From assembly GCA_030532515.1 (NCBI GenBank), contig JAUNKY010000006.1:1-58814 (forward strand): 58,814 nt of DNA, written 5' to 3'. The notes beneath the pieces were generated by a model, which was not told the DNA's origin, did not search any database, and saw only the letters and a list, made by a program, of their open reading frames with translations. The stretch comes from Actinomycetaceae bacterium (GTDB lineage: Bacteria > Actinomycetota > Actinomycetes > Actinomycetales > Actinomycetaceae). The translations under genes and the position numbers were made by a program. This document shows positions 53,265 through 58,814 of this stretch, one piece after another (positions within the stretch are counted from its first letter, which is position 1; the number at the start of each line of letters is the position of its first letter).

Positions 53265-54104
53265 ATGACTGAAAAAACTTTCGATCTGCCACAGGAAGCA
53301 GATTTTCTTTCCGAGGACGCCCAGCCAGCGCCCTCGGAAACAGAAAAAACTCCTTTCATTGCCCGCGTAAAATCCTTCACCCGGCGCGGTAGGGAACTCA
53401 ACCCGGGAATCCAGCGCACCTGGGATGCCTATGCTGACCAGTATGTAATCGACGTACCTCGCGCCGAAGGCTACACCACAGTGGCTGACGGATTTAGATT
53501 GGATTTGGAAGCAACTTTTGGGCGCGTTGCGCCGCTGGTAGTAGAAATCGGTCCCGGTAATGGGGAACAGATTGTGGCTTACGCAAAGGAGCATCCAGAA
53601 ATGGATTTCCTAGCGTTCGAAGTGTACCGCCAAGGCATTGGAAAAACGATTGCTCGGGCAGTGGCTGCGGGCGTTACTAACCTGCGTCTAGTAGAAGCCG
53701 ATGCGGCGCAGGCGCTGCCAATTATGCTGGCAGACGGGGTGGCCACCGAAGTGTGGGTATTCTTCCCGGATCCGTGGCGGAAAGCTCGCCACCATAAGCG
53801 CCGGCTGGTAAGCCCCGCTTTCGCTATGGAAGTCGCGCGCCTACTTAAAGATGACGGCATTTGGCGGATGGCAACTGACTGGCAAAACTATGCTTGGCAG
53901 ATGCGTGACGTGCTGGAAGGGTGCGACCAGTTTTTGAACCCATACCTGGGGGAACGCCCTGACCCAGAAGAGCCTGAACCAACCCGAGGCGGATATGCCC
54001 CTCGTTTTGAAGGACGCGTCAAGACGCACTTTGAAAACCGCGGAGACCGCCAAGGACGCGAATCCTACGATATTGTAGGTATTCGCCGCCCTCGGGAAAA
54101 CTAG
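53265..54104 (+). CDS. trmB: tRNA (guanine-N7-)-methyltransferase
   Basis: 279 residues. SAM site LVVEIGPGNGEQIVAYA, the TrmB motif VWVFFPDPWRKARHHKRR and the C-terminal IWRMATDWQNYAWQM are diagnostic. It makes m7G46 in tRNA. The N-terminal 45 residues are an unconserved acidic extension. Two CGAGGGCG-type words lie in the coding sequence: an inverted pair in that extension (53308-53340) and one at the extreme C terminus (54087-54098), where it encodes the final RPREN. Confidence 0.93.
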   Translation: MTEKTFDLPQEADFLSEDAQPAPSETEKTPFIARVKSFTRRGRELNPGIQRTWDAYADQYVIDVPRAEGYTTVADGFRLDLEATFGRVAPLVVEIGPGNGEQIVAYAKEHPEMDFLAFEVYRQGIGKTIARAVAAGVTNLRLVEADAAQALPIMLADGVATEVWVFFPDPWRKARHHKRRLVSPAFAMEVARLLKDDGIWRMATDWQNYAWQMRDVLEGCDQFLNPYLGERPDPEEPEPTRGGYAPRFEGRVKTHFENRGDRQGRESYDIVGIRRPREN

Positions 54105-54114
54105 GAAACTGCCG

Positions 54115-55410
54115 GTGGCACCAACTTTGCCAGACGGCGTTGCTTGGCCGGCAGACGGGGTGCTTGACCCTGCGAAAGTGGGGCGCACTTCCCGCAATCT
54201 TTCGCTTTACATGCACGTCCCGTTTTGTACGGTGCGCTGCGGATACTGCGATTTCAACACCTATACCGTGGGGTTTGGGCCCGGTGTTGAGCCTGCGTCA
54301 TATCATCAGAGTGTCTTTCGAGAAATCGACTTAGCGGCCGCAGTTTTAGCACCCTACCAGCATCAGCCGGTGCAGTCGATTTTCGTAGGTGGGGGCACCC
54401 CAACTTTGTTGGCTCCGCAGCACCTGGGGCAGATTATTGAGTATGCGGCGCAGCGTTTTGACCTGGCGGAAGACTGTGAAATTACTACGGAAGCCAATCC
54501 GGATTCTGTTGATCAAAAGGCTTTGGAAACCTTAGCGGCAGCCGGTTTTACTCGGATATCATTTGGTATGCAGTCTGCCGTGCCTCACGTACTGCGCACC
54601 CTGGATCGCACTCACGACCCGAAGCGGATTAACCGGGTGGTGAAGTGGGCAAAACAGGCGGGATTAGATACGTCCTTGGATTTGATTTATGGGACTCCCG
54701 GTGAATCACTAGCGGATTGGGAGGTGTCTTTAACGGCGGCGCTAGCAGCGGAAACTAACCATATTTCCACTTACGCGCTGGTGATTGAAGAAGGCACGAA
54801 AATGTGGAAGGACGTGCAGCGGGGGAAGCTGCCACTTCCGGACCCGGATGATGAGGCTGCTAAATATGAGCTGGCAGATAAGTTGCTCACGGAAGCGGGA
54901 TTTGCCTGGTACGAGATTTCTAACTGGGCGCGCCTAGAACCTGGCGAACAGGCTGGCACCACGGCTTTGCAGCATGCGTCGGTGCATAACTTGGCATATT
55001 GGCGTGATGACGACTGGTGGGGGATTGGCCCGGGAGCGCATTCCCATTTGGGGAACCTGCGTTGGTGGAATCGCAAGCATCCGCGCGCGTGGGCACAGGC
55101 TTTAACCAGCGGCGGCGTTGCTGGTTTTCGCGGTGCTCAAGGCGGGAGTGGTTTTGGTTCGCCAGCGCAAGCCGGAGAGGAACTGTCGGCTGCAGATCGC
55201 GCTTTGGAACGCTTCTTACTGCAGATTCGCACCGCCGATGGGTTGGCAGTTTCCGAGGTGGATCCGGATTTACGAGGGCGTATTCCCGCGCTTATCGGTC
55301 AGGATCTGCTGTCTATGGAAGGCAACCCTAACCAGGGTGAAGCTGTTATTACATTAACTTTGGCGGGGCGTTTGCTAGCCGACTACGTTACTCGAGAGCT
55401 CACTGTTTAA
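54115..55410 (+). CDS. hemW: HemW-like radical SAM protein
   Basis: 431 residues. The radical SAM motif is CTVRCGYCDF (CxxxCxxC), in the HVPFCTVRC context of the HemN/HemW group; GGGTPT, the following EANPDS and ISFGMQSA segments also match. HemW is thought to handle heme delivery rather than coproporphyrinogen oxidation. The start is GTG at 54115, 11 nt after trmB. The lepA - hemW neighbourhood is standard in Actinobacteria. Confidence 0.92.
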   Translation: MAPTLPDGVAWPADGVLDPAKVGRTSRNLSLYMHVPFCTVRCGYCDFNTYTVGFGPGVEPASYHQSVFREIDLAAAVLAPYQHQPVQSIFVGGGTPTLLAPQHLGQIIEYAAQRFDLAEDCEITTEANPDSVDQKALETLAAAGFTRISFGMQSAVPHVLRTLDRTHDPKRINRVVKWAKQAGLDTSLDLIYGTPGESLADWEVSLTAALAAETNHISTYALVIEEGTKMWKDVQRGKLPLPDPDDEAAKYELADKLLTEAGFAWYEISNWARLEPGEQAGTTALQHASVHNLAYWRDDDWWGIGPGAHSHLGNLRWWNRKHPRAWAQALTSGGVAGFRGAQGGSGFGSPAQAGEELSAADRALERFLLQIRTADGLAVSEVDPDLRGRIPALIGQDLLSMEGNPNQGEAVITLTLAGRLLADYVTRELTV

Positions 55411-55458
55411 CGGTGTAGGAGATGGCGGGATAAACATGCGGGAGTTGGTGAGTTAAAC

Positions 55459-55565
55459 ATGCGGGAAACCGCGTTCCCGCATTGGTTTGGTGGGGTTTTC
55501 CAGGGGTGTTTGTTTGGTTTGTTAGTGTTCCGATCGATGCGGGAAACCGCGTTCCCGCATTGGTT
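55459..55565. repeat. Family B pair, 78-nt pitch, left direct repeat of the nuclease cassette
   Basis: Palindrome cores ATGCGGGAAACC...TTCCCGCAT start at 55459 and 55537, 78 nt apart, with a 54-nt G/T-rich spacer. The whole stretch is about 90% identical, in the same orientation, to 56653-56757. Another half core begins at 55437. Confidence 0.88.
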
Positions 55566-55588
55566 GAATGAAAAACTAAGTCTGCCTT

Positions 55589-56524
55589 TCAAGCAATTTT
55601 CTCGAGGGCGCCCACCAACCTTCTTACGAAATATGGATCTTGGGCTTCTTCCCAACTAACCCGGATTACTTTAAAACCTAATTCTTCAATATCCGCCTGT
55701 CGCTGACGTTCATGAACTTTATCAGGATCTAGAACATATTTCCCATCACCATCGCACTCAAGGATTACGCCAATAGAGCGTAGGTAAAAATCAGCGAAGT
55801 ATTTTCCGCCCTCGGAAAGAATCGGAAACTGCTCAATGAAATCCTGGATTCCAGCGGAAAGTAGATCGGCGCGTACAAGTGATTCCAACGGCGACTCTGC
55901 CAGCGGACTCAATAATGCCAGGTTCTCACTAACCAGCTGCGCTAGAGGAGCTTCAAGATACCGCTGTGCCAGGATCTGTACTTCTCGTTTCAAGGAAATG
56001 AACCGGTCTAACTGGTCCTGAGATAACTGGCGATCTGCCTGTAAATATTGGCGCACTAGAGCATCACCCGTAACTAAAACGGTACGTAAGTCACGTAAAC
56101 TACAAAACTCAAGCAAAAGATAGGGGACGGACAGCACTGGAAGACCATCCACCTGACTGATTGCTTCTGCGGGATAGGGACGGCGAAAACGATGTACCGG
56201 GATACCACCTCGGCCATGCATTACCCCGACCTTAGTAGCGCACCGCGGTTTTTGATCAAAAAAGATTAGCTCCAAACGCATTGGCAGATCCCAGGTTGGC
56301 AGATCATTTGCGATCGCAGCGATTTCCATTGTGTAAGCAAATGGAGATTGAGTTCGCTGGGCAGTGCGTTTCGCTAGCGATAACATCATCTGGCGATATA
56401 TCTCCCAGGATGGATAGTTCGCGGGGTATCGGAAGCTAAGTCCTCGATGGATTGGTTTTTCTTTAATATGTGGGACATTATTGGAAAGCAGTGGATTCTG
56501 GGTGGTTAAATTTATCGTTTTCAT
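55589..56524 (-). CDS. AbiEi-like/DUF559 endonuclease-domain protein
   Basis: 311 residues from the ATG at 56524, which has a TATTTT -10-like box 6 nt upstream and no Shine-Dalgarno. The middle part (HGRGGIPVHRF, PVLSVPYLLLEFCSLRDLRTVLVTGDALVR) resembles the AbiEi-type domain. The C-terminal third is a DUF559/Vsr-like PD-(D/E)XK nuclease fold: ESLVRADLLSAG, FADFYLRSIGVILECDGDGKYV, HERQRQADIEELGFKVIRVSWEE. The D and ECDGDGKY residues fit the catalytic E-x-D-x-K pattern. It is flanked by direct repeats (55459 and 56653). Substrate and role unknown; defence or DNA repair is plausible. Confidence 0.78.
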   Translation of the reverse strand: MKTINLTTQNPLLSNNVPHIKEKPIHRGLSFRYPANYPSWEIYRQMMLSLAKRTAQRTQSPFAYTMEIAAIANDLPTWDLPMRLELIFFDQKPRCATKVGVMHGRGGIPVHRFRRPYPAEAISQVDGLPVLSVPYLLLEFCSLRDLRTVLVTGDALVRQYLQADRQLSQDQLDRFISLKREVQILAQRYLEAPLAQLVSENLALLSPLAESPLESLVRADLLSAGIQDFIEQFPILSEGGKYFADFYLRSIGVILECDGDGKYVLDPDKVHERQRQADIEELGFKVIRVSWEEAQDPYFVRRLVGALEKIA

Positions 56525-56652
56525 AAGTCGAAAATAGAGGAATAACTGAAAGAAAGTTAGCTGCCTCCCTCCGCGCTGTGGATAACTTTCTTGGAAATAT
56601 AGCTGGGGACAGAAAATCTTCGGCTTGGTTTCTTTACTAAAATCGCTTACTA

Positions 56653-56757
56653 ATGCGGGAGTTGGCTTTCCCGCATTGGTTTGGTGGGGTTTTCCACGGG
56701 TGTTTGTTTCGTTTGTTAGTGTTCCGATCGATGTGGGAAACCGCGTTCCCGCATGCG
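56653..56757. repeat. Family B pair, 78-nt pitch, right direct repeat of the nuclease cassette
   Basis: Cores start at 56653 and 56731, 78 nt apart, as in the left repeat at 55459. The intervening 54 nt differ from the left spacer at only two or three positions. The first core here is more degenerate (ATGCGGGAGTTGG...). Confidence 0.88.
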
Positions 56758-56763
56758 AAATTG

Positions 56764-56843
56764 TAGGCGGTAACAGACCAAGCAACAGACCAGACGACAA
56801 ACCATGCAACAGACCAGGCAAGTGGCCAGGCAACAAACGATTC
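56764..56843. repeat. Degenerate tandem repeat (ACAGACCAGGCA)n
   Basis: About six imperfect units of AACAGACCAGGC follow one another (AACAGACCAAGC, AACAGACCAGAC, AACCATGC, AACAGACCAGGC, GTGGCCAGGC, AACAAACG). No gene is present between the right direct repeat and the ABC gene at 56961. Confidence 0.6.
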
Positions 56844-56960
56844 TCAGGTCAGGGTGAGAAAAATGTATGTTCAGCTGGCTTGGAACAATGACAAATGTCA
56901 TGCCTGAAAATAGGTGAAAGCATACTTCAAGAAAAGCTCCCACGGGCACAAACTTTAAGT

Positions 56961-57902
56961 ATGCACACAAACACTAACGAAACCCCAGCTGCTCTAAAAG
57001 TAGCTGGCGTAACTAAACGATTCGGCGCAGTTACCGCCGTCAACAACGTGGATTTGGAAATCCAGCAGGGCGAAATCGTTGCCCTATTGGGACATAACGG
57101 CGCGGGTAAAACTACCTTGCTTGATATTGCTCTGGGCCTGCAGATCCCAAACCAAGGTCAGGCTGAGCTCTATGGGATGAAGCCCATCGCCGCGATTCGC
57201 CGCTCTTTAGTGGGTGTCATGCAACAGACCGGGGGACTGCTGGAAGAGTACAGCGTGCTCACTTTCCTAAAAACCGTAGCTGCCACCCACCTAAACCCCC
57301 TGGACTTAGACGAGGTCTTGGAACTAACCAATCTAACGAAGTTCCGCCGACAAACGATTTCTAAACTCTCGGGCGGCGAAAAACAGCGAGTCCGCTTCGC
57401 CGCGGCGCTGATCGGCAACCCGCAGCTACTGGTCTTGGACGAACCCACGGCAGGAATGGATGCGGTGGCTCGGCGCGAATACTGGGAACTGATGCGAAAG
57501 TTCGCCAACGCTGGCAAAACCATCATCTTCGCCACCCACTACCTGGCTGAAGCTGAATCCTTCGCGCAGCGTACGGTTATCATGAAGTCCGGAAACGTGA
57601 TCGTAGATGATGATACCGATGAGATCCGCCGCGCAAACGAACGGCAAGTTCTCTCTATCACGCTTCCCAAAGAACAGTTAGAAACCGCTTCAGCCCACCT
57701 GCAGCGCCACTTTGCAACGCAGATCATTTCCACATCGGTCGACAATCACCGGCTCACCCTGGTGGGGAAAGATTTCGACGCTGTGGCTCGTTACCTATTA
57801 AATATCGAGGGCGCCCACGGACTGGAATTAACTTCAAATAGCCTCGAAGACGTCTACACCGAGCTGGTTGGCGCAAACGGCGCCCTCGAAACCCAGGAAT
57901 AA
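56961..57902 (+). CDS. ABC transporter ATP-binding protein
   Basis: 313 residues from the ATG at 56961; a further in-frame ATG at 56895 lies upstream. Walker A GHNGAGKTT, Q-loop VMQQTG, signature LSGGEKQR, Walker B LVLDEPTAGMD and H-loop ATH are intact, with a DrrA-like C-terminal region (about 225-313). It energises the permease at 57913. Two CGAGGGCG words occur in the coding sequence (57806 and 57881). Substrate unknown. Confidence 0.88.
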   Translation: MHTNTNETPAALKVAGVTKRFGAVTAVNNVDLEIQQGEIVALLGHNGAGKTTLLDIALGLQIPNQGQAELYGMKPIAAIRRSLVGVMQQTGGLLEEYSVLTFLKTVAATHLNPLDLDEVLELTNLTKFRRQTISKLSGGEKQRVRFAAALIGNPQLLVLDEPTAGMDAVARREYWELMRKFANAGKTIIFATHYLAEAESFAQRTVIMKSGNVIVDDDTDEIRRANERQVLSITLPKEQLETASAHLQRHFATQIISTSVDNHRLTLVGKDFDAVARYLLNIEGAHGLELTSNSLEDVYTELVGANGALETQE

Positions 57903-57912
57903 GAGGATTGAA

Positions 57913-58695
57913 ATGCAAACTTTACAAGAACTAGAAGCCCTACCAACTTCTAACGGATTCAAAGGTTTTCCATACATTTCAGCGGTTGCTTTTATTAAGA
58001 TCGTTGCTCATCCGCTTAACCTGGTGTTCTCAATCGGTTTGCCGGTAGTGATGTACCTGATTTTCGGAGCGAACCAAGCATACACGCAGATTGCGCTGCC
58101 GCATGGCAATGTCTCTGCTCAGATCATGATTAACATGGCTTTCTATGGGGCGATTGTAGGTGCCAGTACGGTTTCAGTAGGTACTTCTTTGGAACGAGCC
58201 AATGGGGTTTCCCGTCTATTTGCTACCACACCGCTCTCTGCATTGGCGTTCATTTTTAGCCGCATGGTTGCGTCAGTTGGGGTGGTCGTGATCGCGATTG
58301 TTGCAACGTTTACAGCCGGTGTGCTGAGCGAAGCTAGAATGGATACCCACGTGTGGGTGATCTCTGCAATCCTCCTGCTATTATCTTCGGTCCTTGCTTC
58401 ACTGCTTGGTCTTGCTTTTGGTTTTCTGTTCCGTTCAGATGCGGCCTACGCCGGGGTATCGGGAATCACGGTGGTTTCGGCATTCCTTTCGGGAATCTTT
58501 GTCCCGTTAAACCAAATGTCGAGTTTCTTCCAAGAATTAGCGCCGTTCACTTCTTTCTATGGGGCGCTGATGTTGATTAGTTCACCGATGTATGACGATC
58601 CGATTAAGTGGACTTGGGTTTTGAATGTTGCGGTTTGGTCCGGAATTTTTATTGCCATTGCGGTACTCGCACGCGGTTCGGATACGGGGCGCTAA
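57913..58695 (+). CDS. ABC-2 type transporter permease
   Basis: 260 residues with six transmembrane helices in ABC-2 layout, typical VMYLIFGAN and GIFVPLNQMSSFFQ segments. The ATG at 57913 has AAGAGG 6 nt upstream and lies 10 nt after the ATPase stop; a TTG at 57868 would overlap the ATPase. Together they form an exporter, perhaps for a drug, lipid or peptide. No regulator is adjacent inside the window. Confidence 0.85.
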   Translation: MQTLQELEALPTSNGFKGFPYISAVAFIKIVAHPLNLVFSIGLPVVMYLIFGANQAYTQIALPHGNVSAQIMINMAFYGAIVGASTVSVGTSLERANGVSRLFATTPLSALAFIFSRMVASVGVVVIAIVATFTAGVLSEARMDTHVWVISAILLLLSSVLASLLGLAFGFLFRSDAAYAGVSGITVVSAFLSGIFVPLNQMSSFFQELAPFTSFYGALMLISSPMYDDPIKWTWVLNVAVWSGIFIAIAVLARGSDTGR

Positions 58696-58737
58696 ATAGC
58701 TATGTAGCCGTTTAGGTTCGTTGAATCTGGTTGGTGT

Positions 58738-58761
58738 CGATGCGGGAACACGTGTTTCCCC
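58738..58761. repeat. Degenerate family B palindrome
   Basis: GATGCGGGAACACGTGTTTCCC follows the family B pattern but lacks the final GCAT. It lies 43 nt after the permease stop. The window ends before any second copy could be seen. Confidence 0.5.
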
Positions 58762-58814
58762 CAACCACCCCAACCCAACAAAAAAAAACAAAAACCCCAG
58801 GCCCAATACACCAT

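Noticed and set aside
56895..56960. Longer N terminus of the ABC ATP-binding protein at 56961
   Set aside because: The 22 extra residues look unlike the family, and the sequence is better explained as promoter DNA. Not excluded.

Overview
The window is a gene-dense stretch of a chromosome of roughly 50% GC. Almost every core gene and its order points to the Actinobacteria: xerC - M23 peptidase - rpsB - tsf - pyrH - frr - cdsA - rlmN - DivIVA-like - dxr - site-2 protease - ispG - proS, then DUF3145, aceE next to DUF3052, comEA - comEC - holA, rpsT, lepA and hemW. The moderate GC content, compact intergenic spaces and host-type transporters suggest an Actinomycetaceae-like commensal (the Actinomyces, Varibaculum or Mobiluncus neighbourhood). 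I cannot fix the genus from the sequence alone.

Layout. 1-4.9 kb: an MFS transporter, XerC, a BCCT osmolyte transporter and an exported M23-type protein. 5-17.6 kb: a mostly co-directional housekeeping block for translation (rpsB, tsf, frr, proS, def), nucleotide and lipid synthesis (pyrH, cdsA), rRNA methylation (rlmN) and the MEP isoprenoid pathway (dxr, ispG), with a site-2 protease. 17.9-22.7 kb: a serine-less acyl-carrier-like protein behind DUF3145, then an unusual locus in which two paralogous polytopic membrane proteins flank a membrane-anchored SRPBCC-like protein. 22.9-30.3 kb: aspA, an FtsX-type ABC pair resembling HrtB/HrtA, fluC, aceE and DUF3052. 30.5-42 kb: tRNA-Val, a short GNAT protein, an ABC-2 exporter with an XRE regulator, a dicarboxylate symporter, a long-chain acyl-CoA ligase, valS, and proC with a GntR regulator. 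42.1-55.4 kb: comEA-comEC-holA, a YtrA-type GntR/ABC module, rpsT, three orphan genes, lepA, trmB and hemW. 55.6-58.7 kb: an AbiEi/DUF559-type nuclease-like gene between direct repeats, then another ABC-2 exporter.

The most unusual content lies between the genes. (1) Three families of near-perfect palindromes occur as short arrays with fixed pitch: family A (30 bp, always 52 nt apart), family B (24 bp, 52 or 78 nt apart) and family C (36 bp, 62 nt apart). The spacers have constant length but different sequences. (2) A short word, consensus TTTYCCGAGGGCGSC, occurs more than 20 times in both orientations, sometimes as inverted pairs and sometimes inside coding sequence, in a genome segment that also carries comEA and comEC. 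This resembles the behaviour of a DNA-uptake sequence. (3) Several genes have a -10 box only 6-7 nt upstream of their start codon, which indicates leaderless mRNAs.
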